The position numbers and the translations under genes are program-made. From positions 41,690,602 through 41,754,601 of the forward strand of contig NC_080185.1 of NCBI RefSeq assembly GCF_950295315.1: DNA of 64,000 nt. The letters are read 5' to 3'. This document shows, in pieces, positions 1-11,695 of this stretch (within the stretch, counting starts at the first letter, position 1; each line of letters opens with the position of its first letter). Below the pieces are notes generated by a model. That model worked only from the letters and a program-made list of their open reading frames with translations. It was not told where the DNA came from and did no database searches. Source of the DNA: Erinaceus europaeus (lineage: Eukaryota > Chordata > Mammalia > Eulipotyphla > Erinaceidae).

Positions 1-385
1 AAAAAATGGTGACTTCACTGTTTTCAGCCGATCTTGGGGCAAACGCTAGAAGAAGAAGCCGATCTTGGATGGACCTTGAAAAAACCATGTTGAGTGAAAT
101 AAGTCAGAAACAGAAGGATGAATATGGGATGATCTCACTCTCAGGCAGAAGTTGAAAAACAAGATCAGAAAAGAAAACACAAGTAGAACCTGAAATGGAA
201 TTGGCATATCTCACAAAAGTAAAAGACTCTGGGGTGGGTGTGGGTGGGTGGGGAGAATACAGGTCCAAAGATTCAGAGGACCTAGTTGGGGTTGGATTGT
301 TATATGGGAATCTGGGGAATGTTATGCATGTACAAACTATTGTATTACTGTTGAATGTAAAACATTAATTCCCCAATAAAAAAAA
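1..385 (+). mobile_element. L1 3' end (ORF2 C-terminus and 3' UTR)
   Basis: The left edge cuts an L1 whose last codons ([12 protein letters not shown], stop near 155) and 3' UTR match the other L1 copies here. It ends in 'ccccaataaaaaaaaaa' near 385. This is the older 3' UTR type, without module X. A 20-bp Vingi stub interrupts it at 38-57. Confidence 0.9.
38..57 (+). mobile_element. 20-bp Vingi 3'-terminal stub
   Basis: The 20 bases ggcaaacgctagaagaagaa equal the last coding bases, stop codon and AAG tail of the large Vingi at 15488-15507. They interrupt an L1 ORF2 end and are flanked by perfect 11-bp direct repeats gccgatcttgg at 27-37 and 58-68, as expected of target-primed insertion. Confidence 0.85.
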
Positions 386-447
386 AAGTACTAAAAAAAT
401 CTAATTAAAGATTATTCAAAAAGATCTCATTATACGGAAAAAAAAAG

Positions 448-575
448 TACTTTAAAAGAATAGGAAAGCTATCAGGGGAGGGGATTGGATACGGAGTTCT
501 GGTGGTGGGAATTGTGTGAAGGTATACCCCTCTTACCCTATGGTTTTGTCAATGTTTCCTTTTTATAAATAAATA
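448..575 (+). mobile_element. Module X, 3' end fragment
   Basis: It contains 'gaaagctatcaggggagggg', 'ggtggtgggaattgtgtgaa' and 'tatggttttgtcaatg', the 3' end of the module seen complete at 32363-32890, and finishes in an 'aaataaataa' tail. Confidence 0.7.
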
Positions 576-576
576 A

Positions 577-895
577 ATAAATGATAGCATAATGGTCATG
601 CACAAAGACTTTCATGCCTGAGATTCCTAGGTTCAATCCCAAGTACCACCATAAACCAGAGCTGAGCAGTGCTCTGGTTAAAAAATACACACACAGTGGT
701 GGCTCTCCCAGTTGAGCACACACATTACCATGCACAAGGACCCAGGTTCCAGCCCTCACCCCCCAGCTACAGGGGGACACTTCATGATAGGAGCAGTGAA
801 AGAAAACTACAGGCCCCTTTCTTTCCCCTTTCCTTTTCTCTCCCTCCTCCCCTCTCAATTTATCTCTGTCCTATCAAATAAAATAGAAACAAATG
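577..895 (+). repeat. SINE-D (577-688) then SINE-B (691-895)
   Basis: SINE-D runs from 'tgatagcataatggtcatg' to 'gagctgagcagtgctctgg'. SINE-B follows with 'gcacaaggacccaggttcc' and ends 'tcaaataaaatagaaac'. Both lie just beyond the NDUFA1 3' end. Confidence 0.8.
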
Positions 896-939
896 AAACA
901 GAAGTAAAGGAGACCTTTGATTGTTTTTTTACTTGTCCA

Positions 940-951
940 TTTATTTTTATT
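940..951 (-). terminator. NDUFA1: NDUFA1 polyadenylation signals
   Basis: Two AATAAA hexamers lie in tandem on the minus strand, at 946-951 and 940-945, about 90 bases past the stop codon. The sequence just upstream (GTGCTTAATAAAAATAAA) matches the human NDUFA1 3' end as I recall it. Cleavage is expected near 915-930. Confidence 0.85.
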
Positions 952-1041
952 AAGCACTGCAAGCTGCATGATATACAGCATACACTTCTTTGCAGAGACA
1001 GATGAACAAAGGGACAGTTACTTTGTCAGGAAAATACTTCC

Positions 1042-1062
1042 TTAGTCGATATTCTCCAGACC
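1042..1062 (-). CDS. NDUFA1: NDUFA1 coding exon 3 (7 codons)
   Basis: It encodes GLENID and a TAA stop, directly after a TTTTTCAG acceptor ending at 1063. It is too short for ORF finding. It is supported by the expected C-terminus and by the 3' UTR that follows. Confidence 0.93.
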   Translation of the reverse strand, partial: GLENID

Positions 1063-4000
1063 CTGAAAAACAGTACAAAAAAAAAGGGGGGGGGGAATGT
1101 GAGAATTCTGTTCCTGTCAAAGATAATGAATTGTTTTTATTCCCAGTGACACTGAATGGCACTGTTAGTAAAGGATGTACACTCATCCCATATTTCTCTA
1201 ACTGCAACAGTAAGCTGGGCTGATTTTAGCAGTCACTGAAGTAAAAACAAATAAAAAAAATGCTGCAGTGATGTCTAGTTTTAATTTTTTAAGTCACGGT
1301 GGATTGTTAACAATAAAAAGGACCCACCCCTCCTTGTTGAAACCAAAGTCAAGGGCCTACCATCTGGATCCTTCTACGTAACGCCCTTTGAAAAGGTAAC
1401 ATGAGGAAGATAGCATTCTACTTTTCTACAAATGAAGAAATGGAGGCATAGAGACTCAAAGTCCCTAGCTTAAGTCAGTAAAGAAATAGCAAAAAGTCAG
1501 AATTCATGCTCAGGGACTCGCAACTCCAGGACTCTTACTCTGTGAACAGGACACTATTTAAAAGAGCCACTCTTGCCTTGTTCCTGATGAATAGTCATGG
1601 GGACACATGGTAGTAAGGCATTTTTCTCCCCCTCCCTTTAAAGTCATTGTGGCTATTCAAAACACCTCACTGAGCATATGTAAGCTGGCATGGAGGAGAT
1701 AGCATAATGGTTCTGCAAAAGGCCTGTTTGAGGTTCCTAAAATCCCAGGTTCAATTCTCAGCACCATCAAAAGTCAGAGCTGAGCAGTGCTCTGGGGGGG
1801 GGGGGAGGATAAAAAAAAGAGGAAAGAAGGAAGGGGTGTGTAAACTATTGCCTTGCCATGTGAATAACCCAGGTTCAGGCCCAATTCCCATCACATGCAA
1901 GGAAGCTTCTGTGCTGTGACCACTTTTTTTTTTTAAGTATTTTATTTATTTTATTTTTGAGAGAGATGCAGAGAGAGAAAGACACAGAGAAACAGAGAGA
2001 AACACCAGAGGACTGCACAGCTCTGGCTCATTGTGGTGCAGGGGATTGAACCTGGGACTTTGGAGTCTCAGGCACAAGAGTCTCTTTGCATAACCATTAT
2101 GCTGTCTAACCCCGGCCCTGTGATCACTTTGTATCTCTCACTCTTGAAAGAAAAGAAAAAAGAAAAGTGAAGAAAAGAAAAGAAAGAAAAAAGAAAAGAA
2201 AAAGTAAATATATAACCTATGAGTTGCTTCATCTCCCTTGGCGACTATTTCTAAACATCTCCCCAACTCTAATAACATACAGACAGTTGAATCTCTGGGG
2301 AATCCCATGCTTCGTTTGGCAAAAGTCTAATACACTTGTTTATCCTTTAATGAAACAAGGACTGGTGAAATAGCTCGCTTGGATGGTGTACTGCTTTACC
2401 AAGTATACAACTCAGGTTTGAGCCCAGCTCCCCTCACACTGAAAGAAGCTTTGGTGCTATGGTCTCTTACACTCTGTTTCTCAGGAATTTTTTATTTATT
2501 TATTTATTCCCTTTTGTTGCCCTTGTAGTTTTATTGTTGTTGTTATTGATGTCGTCGTTGTTGCATAGGACAGAGAGAAATCGAGAGGAGGGGAAGGCAG
2601 AGAGGAGGAGAGAATGATAAGACACCTGCAGACCTACTTCACTACCTGTGAAGCGACTCCCCTGCAGGTGGGGAGCCGGGGGCTCGAACTGGGATCCTTC
2701 AAGTGCGCTTAACCTGCTGCGCTACAGCCCAACTCCCACACTGTTTCTAGCTCTATCTTAAACAAAGAAATAAAATCATAAAGAGCCCGTTTCTTACTCT
2801 GTTCGCAAACAACTTCAGAAGCTGTAAATTAAAAAATTATAGGGCCAGGCAGTGGTGCACCTGGTTGAGCACGTACGTTACCATGTGCAAGGGCCAGGGT
2901 TCAAGCCACCTGCAGGGGAAACTTCATGAGCAGTGAAGCGGTACTGCAGGTTTCCCTGTCTCTATATAGTTATCTCCCATTTCCCTCTTGAATTCTCTAT
3001 CAAATAAATAAAATGTTTTTTTAAAAAAATGATGGAAAAACCTTTAGGTTGAACGATATGCAAATACTACTAGCAAACCATTTTAACCTACAGAGTAGTT
3101 TCATATGATAAATCAGAGATAAAATTATAGTGGTTCTCCCTTCCTTCTACACCAGGGTTTCATAGCTCTGGGCTAGCTTTTTAATATATAGAGGCAGAAA
3201 AAGAAAAGAAAAGAAGAGAGAAGAGAAAAGGAAAGAAGGGAGGGAGGGAGGGAGGAAGGAAGGAAGGAAGAAAGAGAGAGGGAGTTGGCGGTAGCGCAGC
3301 AGGTTAAGCACATGTGGCACAAAGCGCAAGGACCGGTTCCAGCCCCCAGCTCCCCACCTGCAGGGGAGTCACTTCACAGGTGGTGAAGCAGGTCTGCAGG
3401 TGTCTGTCTTTCTATCCCCCTCTGTCTTCCCCTCATCTCTCCATTTCTCACTGTCCTATCCAACAACGACGACATCAATAACTATAAAAACAATAAAAAG
3501 AAAAAACAAGGACAACAAAAGGGTAAATAAGTAAAAGTTAAAAAATATTTATAGGGGGTCGGGCGGTGGCGCAGTGGGTTAAGCGCATGTGGCGCAAAGC
3601 CCAAGGACCGGCGTAAGGATTCCAGTTTGAGCCCCCAGCTCCCCACCTGCAAGGGAGTCGCTTCACAGGTGGTGAAGCAGGTCTGCAGGTGTCTGTCTTT
3701 CTCTCCCCCTCTGTCTTCCCCTCCTCTCTCCATTTCTCTCTGTCCTATCCAACAACGAACAACATCAACAATGGCAATAATAATAACCACAACAAGGCTA
3801 CAACAAGGACAACAAAAGGGGGAAAAATGGCCTCCAGGAGTGGTGGACTCATGATGCAGGCACCGAGCCCAGCAATAACCCTGGAGGAAAAATATATATA
3901 TTTATAAAAAAAAAAAAAGAAGAAGAAAGAAGGAAAAGAAAATGAAAGACAGCACAGCACCAAAGCATCCTCCAATGGAGTGGGGGCCAGGCTTGAACCT

Positions 4001-6354
4001 GGGTCGTATGCATGGCAAAGCACTGTATGCACTAAGTGACCTATTTTGCTGGCCCAGAATTATAGTAATTTTAAAGAGCTTTATTTTTTTTAATATTTAT
4101 TAATTTATTTATTCCCTTTTGCTGTCCTTGTTGTTTTATTGTTGTAGTTATATAAATAAATAAGTGGCTGACATGTTTAAAAATATTCATTGTTTTATAA
4201 AGGGATAATTAGAACAACTGTCTACCTGTTGAGAAGAATAAATCCTTAGCTCACATTATACCTCCAAATAATTTTTTTTTCTTTTACCAGAGCATTGCTC
4301 GGCGCTCACTTATGCTGGTGTGAGGGATTGAACCTGAGACTTGAGAGCCTCAGGCATGTGAGTCTCTCTGCGTGACCATTATGCTATCTACCCCCTTCAA
4401 ATAATCTATACATGGACCAAAGTATCAAATAAAAAAATAAAATTAAAATAACAAGAAAAACAGCCTGTGACAGTATTGGAGAATCAACTATCTTTAAAGC
4501 CTTTGTTAGGAAAGTCCTCTGTAAGCAAGACAATAAAACCCAAGATCCAGATTAATGATAACCTAAATATTAAAAGAGATTAAGGGAGAGATAGCATAAT
4601 GGTTCTTCAAAAAGACTCATATTTGAGGCCACAAGGTCCCAAGTTCAATCCCAACACCACCATATGCCAGAGTCGAGCAGTGTTCTCCAAGGGAAAAAAA
4701 AAAAAACCCTATCTACCATCTGGTGGAAGAAATAATAAAGTAAAAAGAGAGACTAGGAAAAATACTTAGCACATATAATAATAGAATATATATATATATA
4801 TATACACACACACATCTAAGAGGAAAAGGCAAACAAAAGAACAAGCACAGGCAAATAATACACAGAATACACACAAGTGGTCATTATATATGTAAAAGGA
4901 TGCTCAACTTCACTAGAGACAAGAAAACAAGAATCAAGTCAAAATCACAGGACCCAGCTCAACCCTGACAGAGAGCCATCTTACCTTCTGCACATAGTGG
5001 CAATTCACTCCAGAGATGCGCCTATCTCGTTCCATCAGATTCCACTGATATTTATAACAAGCAAGCCTTTTTTCCTGAAATTCAAAGAAATAATTATCAC
5101 TGCAGCTTACAAAGATGAGTGGGGACGGGCAGCGGTTAAACAGCATAATGGTTATGCAAACAGACTCTCATGCCTGAGTCTCCGAAGTCCCTGATTCACT
5201 CCCCTGCACCACCATAAGCCAGAGCTAAGCAGTGTTCTGGTAAAAACAAGCAAATAAAAAATAAAAATTTAAAAGATGAATGGGGACAATAAAACTGTCC
5301 TAAGTGACACTCCAGAATAAAGTATCATCATAGGGCATCATAAGGGCCGGGTTGAGCGCACAAGTTAAAACGTGCAAGGACCCAGGTTCGAGCCCCCGCC
5401 CCCACGTGCAAAGGGAAAGCTTTGCAAGTGGTGAAGCAGTGTTGCAACAGTCTCTCTGTTTTCTAACTCTATCACTCCCTTCCTTCTCCGTTTCTGGCGG
5501 TCTCTATCCAATAAAGATAATTAAAAAAAATTTTTTTAATTATCATCATCACTGGCATAAAAAACGAAATTGGGGCTGAGGAAACAGCATAATGGTTCTG
5601 CAAAAAAGACTTTCATGCCAAGCTACACTACATTCTGGCATGCCAACCATGCCTTCTTAAACTTCCTAAATTAAACCAGCATCATCTTCCCTTTTCCTTC
5701 TTGCCTTTTTAAAAAATATTTTTAAACGTATCTATTGTTTCCCTTTAGGATCCTGAATAAGAAGAAACAATGTATTAGAGGCAAACACAAAACCAGAAAG
5801 CAAATCGATGTATACTCTCGTACACTAAGCCTGAAAGGTGAAAAACAGGATGCTGCGATAAATCCTAAGGGAGTGTGAGGGAAACCCCTAAGGGCAGGGA
5901 ATATTTAGAAATATGGATGCGATAAATTAAAACGCAGCAAGAAAGAAATGTGTTGGTGGGACGAAACGAGAGCAAGAGGAATCGGCGCTTCTCTTCTGCT
6001 TAGTAGTTTGCACCACTTCTTCTAGAAACACCCATCTTCCCAACTCCCAAGTCCACTCTTCTCCACCCGGCCACCAGCTGTTTCTTGGGGGAGTGGAATG
6101 TTTTCCGCTGGGTTTCATTCCGCAAGCCTCCGCTATCAGATCATATGAAACATGGGTGCCGGTGTACCCCACTTCCCAGGAAGGCTCAAGATCGCAGGGT
6201 CTCCCAATCCCATCACCCTGTTCGGGGCACCGGGCTGGCGAAGCCGCCTTACCTTGCCCCCGTTAGTGAACTTTTGGATGTAGGCCGTGGCCAACCCGGG
6301 GATGAGCAAGCACACCCCCATAACGGCAACTCCGGGAAGAATCTCGAACCACAT
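1042..6354 (-). CDS. NDUFA1: NDUFA1, complex I MWFE subunit (3 coding exons)
   Basis: NDUFA1 is a small accessory subunit of mitochondrial NADH:ubiquinone oxidoreductase, anchored in the inner membrane by one N-terminal helix and needed for complex I assembly. Coding exons on the minus strand are 6354-6253 (34 codons), 5074-4985 (30 codons) and 1062-1042 (6 codons plus TAA). All boundaries are GT-AG and phase 0. They give 70 residues, the usual family length. Residues 1-6 read MWFEIL, which names the subunit; residues 8-26 form the membrane segment; [11 protein letters not shown] is conserved in exon 2; the last six residues are GLENID. Introns of about 1.2 and 3.9 kb are filled with SINEs. 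The 3' UTR resembles the human one as I remember it. The gene diverges from RNF113A and no disabling change is visible. Confidence 0.96.
1063..1686. other. NDUFA1: NDUFA1 intron 2, 3' portion, no repeat recognised
   Basis: Apart from the acceptor, a short G run (1086-1095) and A-rich stretches, I see no coding frame, repeat family or RNA gene here. Confidence 0.6.
1687..2150. repeat. SINE-D (+), then SINE-E (+) holding SINE-D (-)
   Basis: SINE-D plus spans 1687-1800. SINE-E begins near 1826 and breaks at 'ctgtgaccactt'. SINE-D on the minus strand occupies about 1923-2117, and SINE-E resumes at 'ctgtgatcactt', a near-perfect duplication. The SINE-D is therefore the younger element. Confidence 0.75.
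2145..2205. repeat. Purine-rich (GAAA)n tract
   Basis: About 60 bases of irregular GAAA/GAAAA repeats, probably an expanded retroposon tail. Confidence 0.8.
2358..3015. repeat. SINE-E (+), SINE-A (-), SINE-B (+)
   Basis: SINE-E plus 2358-2486; SINE-A minus 2488-2737 (T-rich tail first, ending 'gcgctacagcccaactccc'); SINE-B plus 2841-3015. A unique spacer of about 100 bases separates the last two. Confidence 0.8.
3186..3275. repeat. Polypurine (GGGA)n/(GGAA)n tract
   Basis: About 90 bases almost purely of A and G on the plus strand, immediately before a SINE-A. Such tracts can adopt triplex structures. Confidence 0.85.
3278..4160. repeat. SINE-A (+), SINE-A long form (+), SINE-E (-), SINE-A fragment (-)
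   Basis: SINE-A plus 3278-3540; long SINE-A plus 3556-3895 with the 'gaggaaaaa' end; SINE-E minus 3920-4056; SINE-A minus tail fragment 4090-4160. The two tandem SINE-A copies are in NDUFA1 intron 2. Confidence 0.8.
4268..4815. repeat. SINE-D (-), SINE-D (+) and (TA)n(CA)n
   Basis: SINE-D minus 4268-4400; SINE-D plus 4575-4695; alternating TA then CA dinucleotides 4786-4815. The spacer 4401-4574 is AT-rich with nothing recognised. Confidence 0.75.
4985..5074 (-). CDS. NDUFA1: NDUFA1 coding exon 2
   Basis: It encodes residues 35-64 (EKRL...YVQK), including [11 protein letters not shown]. The acceptor is TTTCAG|GAA and the donor is CAGAAG|GTAAG. The block after EKR (LACYKYQW) differs from human at several residues, without frame damage. 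Confidence 0.95.
5117..5625 (+). repeat. SINE-D, short SINE-B, SINE-D fragment
   Basis: SINE-D 5117-5240; SINE-B 5345-5525 lacking its first bases; SINE-D head fragment 5573-5622. All lie in NDUFA1 intron 1. Confidence 0.75.
5626..6252. other. NDUFA1: NDUFA1 intron 1, 5' portion, unique sequence
   Basis: No repeat family recognised. GC content and CpG rise from about 5930 toward the promoter. No conserved coding frame is seen. Confidence 0.55.
6253..6354 (-). CDS. NDUFA1: NDUFA1 coding exon 1
   Basis: It encodes residues 1-34, from the MWFE start to FTNGGK. The donor is AAG|GTAAGG on the minus strand at 6253/6252, phase 0. The reading frame runs on into the intron, so the boundary was set from the donor consensus and the known protein. 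Confidence 0.95.
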
Positions 6355-7744
<1,390 letters not shown>

Positions 7745-7773
7745 CATGCCCCACCCCACTTCCTCTGTACTCA

Positions 7774-7779
7774 AATAAA
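7774..7779 (+). terminator. RNF113A: RNF113A polyadenylation signal
   Basis: An AATAAA lies 30 bases after the TAG stop and is followed by a GT-rich stretch (tgtgtatgtgtt), the normal downstream element. The 3' UTR is therefore very short. Confidence 0.85.
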
Positions 7780-7904
7780 TGTGTATGTGTTTTGGAAATC
7801 TTGACTTGCGTCCTTCCTTTCTAGAGACATTGATAGAAAAAAAGATGGGTCGTGACGTAGGGTCCTGGATGGGTGACTTGCAAAAGCATTGAGGTAAGTA
7901 TAAT

Positions 7905-8365
7905 CTGGGTTTTATTTTTTCTTTAAATAGAGCACTGCTCAGCTCTATCACATTTTGGTGCAGGGGAGTGAACCTGGGACGGTTCAATCGGATGAGCCAT
8001 GTGCCTATTTGCATAACCGTTACGCTATCTCTCCCACCCTAATCTGTATTTTTGGCCTGGTAAAAAAAATACTGGTAGTAGTAGTGGCGCAGTGGATAAA
8101 GCATTGGACTCTCAAGCATGAGGTCCTGAGTTCAATCCCCGGCAGCACATGTACCAGAATGATGCCTGGTTCTTTCTCTCTCCTCCTATGTTTCTCATAA
8201 ATAAATAAATAAATAAAATATTTAAAAAGAAAAAAAAAATACTGGTAGTAGGGCCACGGAGAAAACACAGCGGTTACAAAACAGACTTTCATGACTGAAA
8301 CTTAGATCTCAGATTCAATCACCAGCACCACCATCAACCAGAGCTGAGCAGTGCTTCTGGTACAT
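7905..8365. repeat. SINE-D (-), SINE-C (+), SINE-D (+)
   Basis: SINE-D minus 7920-8037, SINE-C plus 8080-8220 with 'ggcgcagtggataaagc', SINE-D plus 8250-8362. Confidence 0.8.
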
Positions 8366-8712
8366 ACAAACAAAGCACATTGCTTGTAGCCAACATGTAT
8401 TTCTCAAAGCCTTTTACCGTATATACCAGGGAGGGGTAGTCTAGAAAAAATTTTTAAATGCAGAATTTATGTGAAGGCTCTAAAGCTGTGCTGAAAGCAA
8501 GACCTAAGTGTACCTATTAAGTCACAATTCCTTTGCACTTGAAAACGCACCTGTGTTGTCTCTTCTGGGAGACTGTACTAATTGGAAATACAGCCAAGCC
8601 AGAGTGTGTGGGATGGAGCAAGTGGGAGGATTCACTTTAAGGGCTGAGAAGCACAGTGTGTGATTTGCTGTCTTGGGAACACCACAATCACCCGTAGTTG
8701 AAAAGGCCTACC
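8366..8712. other. Unique intergenic sequence
   Basis: About 350 bases with no open frame of note, no repeat family and no RNA gene recognised. Confidence 0.5.
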
Positions 8713-9060
8713 CTGGTTGCAGCATAATGGCTCTGCAAAAGACTTTCATGCCTGAGGCTCCGAGGCCCCAGATTTAATCCTAGGACCACCATAAACCAAA
8801 GCTGAGCAGTGCTCTGGTAAAATAAGTAAATAAAAGGTCTTCATGGGGGCCAGGCGGTGGTGCATCTGGTTAAGCACACATATTGCGGTGTGCAACCTTG
8901 CAGGTTCAAGCCCCTGGTCCCCACCCACCTGCAGAGGGAAAGTTTCACAAGCGGTGGAGCAGGGCTACAGGTGTTTATTTCTCTCCCTCTCCGTCTCCCT
9001 CTCCCCCTCTCAATTCATCTCTGTCTCTACCCAATAATAAATAACATTTAAAAATAAATA
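8713..9060 (+). repeat. SINE-D then SINE-B
   Basis: SINE-D 8713-8822 ending 'gctgagcagtgctctggt'; SINE-B 8846-9058 starting 'gggggccaggcggtggtgca'. Confidence 0.85.
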
Positions 9061-9137
9061 AAAGGTCTTGGCCGTGCTATCCAGCCTGACAACCACTAGC
9101 ATCCTGGGCTATTGAGCATTAAGAAAGATAACAGTAG

Positions 9138-9690
9138 GGGGTCGGGTGGTAGCACAGTGGGTTAAGCACAAGGACCAGCTTAAGGATCCCTGTATGGGCT
9201 CCTGATCCTGGCTCCCCACCTGCAGGGTGGTGGCCTCACAAGCAGTGAAGCAGGTCTGCAGGTGTCTTTTTTCCTTCCCCCTCTCTGTCCTCCCCTCCTC
9301 TCTCCATTTCTCTCTGTCCTATCCAACAGCAAATAACATCAACAGTAATAACCACAACATGGGCAACAAAAGGGGAAAAAATGGCCTCCAGGAGCCATTC
9401 ATGGTGCAGGCACCAATCCCCAGCAATAACCCTGGAGGCAAAAAATAAATAAATGAAATTGAGGATCCTGGTCCGCGGCTCCCCACCTGCAGGGGAGTCA
9501 CTTCACGGGTAGTGAAGCAGGTCTGCAGGTGTCTATCTTTCTCTCCCCCTCTCTGTCTTCCCCGCCTCTCTCCATTTCTCTCTATCCTATCTAACAACAA
9601 TGACATCAATAACAACAACAGTAATAACTACAGCAACACTAAAAAGGGCAATAAAAGGATAAATAAATATTTAAAAAATAAAAAATAAAT
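9138..9690 (+). repeat. SINE-A long form then 5'-truncated SINE-A
   Basis: Long SINE-A 9138-9447 ending 'cctggaggcaaaaa'; the second copy 9465-9690 starts inside the element at 'gaggatcctggt', a normal 5' truncation. Confidence 0.85.
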
Positions 9691-9717
9691 TGATAGTATA
9701 GAATATATGAAAATTAA

Positions 9718-10349
9718 TGTTAGAAAATGGGCCCACTGTCCCGGAAAGTGCAGGACATTGTCTACATGAGATCTGAGCAGGTGGGCCCCCAACTCTCCCT
9801 TCAGGTCGAGACAAGGGCTGATTCCTCCGGTCTCTGGAACTTATGACCGCTGGACCCCCGGACATGGGTGCCTTTCTACACAAGCCACCTCCCCCCTTTC
9901 TTCTTTAATTAAAAGCCATGGATTACTGTGTTAACTTAAAAACCCCAGCAAACAACTTGATTGCTCAAGCTGTCTCCTTTTTCCTCTCTCCTGCTGCTCT
10001 AAAGTGCCTGCAATTGACCTCCGGGAAAATGTACATTGTAAAGCTTATGATGAAACTGTCTGTTGGTCAAAATGTAACTGTGCATTTCGTTGCTCTGTGT
10101 TTGGGCTAATGGATACCTCAAACCTTCCCCGCCCTAGTTATAGCCTATATTTACCTGCTTTCTTTTTCAATAAACACATTGTCCCACTGAGGCAGTCCCA
10201 CAGCTGACTGCTTGTCTCCTTGCGCACTTTGCCATGGACTGGCTAAGCTACCCCAGGACCCCTGGGGGCCACTTTTGACCTCCATCTCACAACGGCTGGG
10301 GAGACGGGCGGACCCAGAGCTGGGGAGACAGGCAGACCCAGAGCTAGCC
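9718..10349 (+). mobile_element. LTR-like insertion flanked by 10-bp repeats
   Basis: A segment starting TGTTAGAAAATGGGCCCACTG, with AATAAA near 10171 and two near-identical copies of a 'cccagagctggggaga' unit at its end. It is flanked by the same 10 bases, tgaaaattaa, at 9708-9717 and 10350-10359. The TG start and poly(A) signal suggest an LTR. The 10-bp repeat and the lack of a terminal CA do not fit a standard LTR, so the class is uncertain. Confidence 0.5.
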
Positions 10350-10499
10350 TGAAAATTAACATTATTGAAATCCATATTTAACAGATTTTGATTTTTTTTC
10401 ATTCAGCAGATTCTCAAAGGGAGTCATAACGCTATACAATGCATAAATTGAGAGTGTGCTCAGAGTACCTTCCATGTTTAAAATAACTTTTTTTTTTAA

Positions 10500-10620
10500 T
10501 TTAAAACTTTTTTTTTTACCAGAACACTGCTCAACTCTGACTTACGGTCATACTATAGATTGAACCTGAGACATTGGAGCCTCAAACATGAGAGCTTTTT
10601 ATGGAACAAATATACTCTCT
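10500..10620 (-). repeat. SINE-D (-)
   Basis: Reads 'accagaacactgctcaactc' to 'tctctccccagccc', a SINE-D in reverse, diverged. Confidence 0.75.
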
Positions 10621-10644
10621 CCCCAGCCCAAAGGAACTATTTTG

Positions 10645-10685
10645 GGGAGTCGGGCAGTAGCGCAGCAGGTTAAGCATGGGTGATG
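10645..10685 (+). repeat. Head-only SINE-A, 41 bp
   Basis: It contains only the first 41 bases of SINE-A, from 'gggagtcgggcagtagcgca', then stops with no tail. Perfect 16-bp direct repeats caaaggaactattttg flank it at 10629-10644 and 10686-10701. Confidence 0.85.
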
Positions 10686-10749
10686 CAAAGGAACTATTTT
10701 GATCACCTTAAATCAAATGGCACAAATTCATTTTTTTAAGTATGTACTC

Positions 10750-10870
10750 TTTATCCAAGTAGCTCACTTGAATAGTAATATGAAACCCAGGTTCAACTCG
10801 GGCCCACGCTGCATTGCAGGAAGCTTCAGTGCTGTGGTCCGTGTCTCTCTCCCTCTCTCCCTCCCAGGGT
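10750..10870 (+). repeat. SINE-E (+)
   Basis: Contains 'cccaggttcaactcgggccc' and 'cttcagtgctgtggtc', matching the copies near 2400 and 11600. Confidence 0.7.
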
Positions 10871-10899
10871 TGGGGCATCCTTTTCATTAGGTAAGAAAG

Positions 10900-10945
10900 G
10901 ATATATATATTCTGATATATATATATATATCAGAATTAAATGTCA
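10900..10945. repeat. (TA)n palindromic tract
   Basis: Alternating TA with an inverted 'tctgatata...tatatcaga' arm, able to fold on itself. Confidence 0.75.
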
Positions 10946-10947
10946 AC

Positions 10948-11365
10948 AGAGGTTTGAATCTACACCATTCCCACCACCAGAGTTCTGAATCTTCACTCTC
11001 CCCACTGCAATCCACCACAGTTCCCCTAAAGTTGTAGACATGGGCCAACCATCTTCTCTTATAACTGTCTGTCCACATTTATACATAGTTGCCCCTTTCT
11101 TTTTTCTGATTCAATCCTCTCTTCTCCTCTAAACCACTCATGACAACATAACTACTTCCCTATTTCCCTTTCCTTTTCCTTCTTTCTCTCTCTGGGTGCT
11201 GATGGAGCTGGAGTTCAGAGTCCTCTTTTCTTCATCCTATCACTTCTCTCCCGCTGAGAGTATGCGTCAAGGTTGTTTATGGGGAGCAGAAGGTAGGCAT
11301 TCTGGCTTCTGTAGCTGCTTCTCTGCTGAGCATGGGCCTTGACAGGTCAATCCATATCCCCAGCC
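10948..11365 (-). mobile_element. Diverged module X relative (-)
   Basis: In reverse it shows 'attcccaccaccagagttct' near its start and 'ggcttctgtagctgcttctc' toward its end, both landmarks of module X. It is clearly older than the copies attached to L1. Confidence 0.6.
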
Positions 11366-11564
11366 TGTAAGAAAGGACTTTCTCAAGAGGCCATCCCATG
11401 CTGTCCTCCCTAGCATTGCCTCAGGTTTTACACAATTTGTTCTTATCTCTGGAAGAAAGGAGCAATGGGCCTTGTCAGGGGCGCTGAGGAGTACTGCAGA
11501 ATATTTAAAGGGCCACGGGGATAAATTCTGAAAACCCACCATGGGCCCACTGACAGCCAATGAA
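11366..11564. other. Unique intergenic spacer
   Basis: About 200 bases with no repeat family or coding signal that I recognise. Confidence 0.45.
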
Positions 11565-11695
11565 AAAGCTCTTCTGGAGATTGTGCTACTTTACCATATG
11601 TGCAACTCAGGTTCAAGCCCGGGCCCTGTTGCACTGAGGGCAGCTTCAGTTTGTGGTCTCTTTTTCTCTGCTTTCTCTTCCTCTATCTAAAAACA
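11565..11695 (+). repeat. SINE-E (+)
   Basis: Contains 'gcaactcaggttcaagcccg' and 'cttcagtttgtggtctc'. Confidence 0.75.

Noticed and set aside
3278..3895. Regularly spaced repeats resembling a CRISPR array
   Set aside because: They are two dispersed SINE-A copies in a mammalian intron; there are no short, evenly spaced repeats.
8080..8220. tRNA gene suggested by A- and B-box-like sequence in SINE-C (and many SINE-A/B copies)
   Set aside because: No cloverleaf with an acceptor stem closes, and the same unit recurs many times with A-rich tails. These are SINEs.
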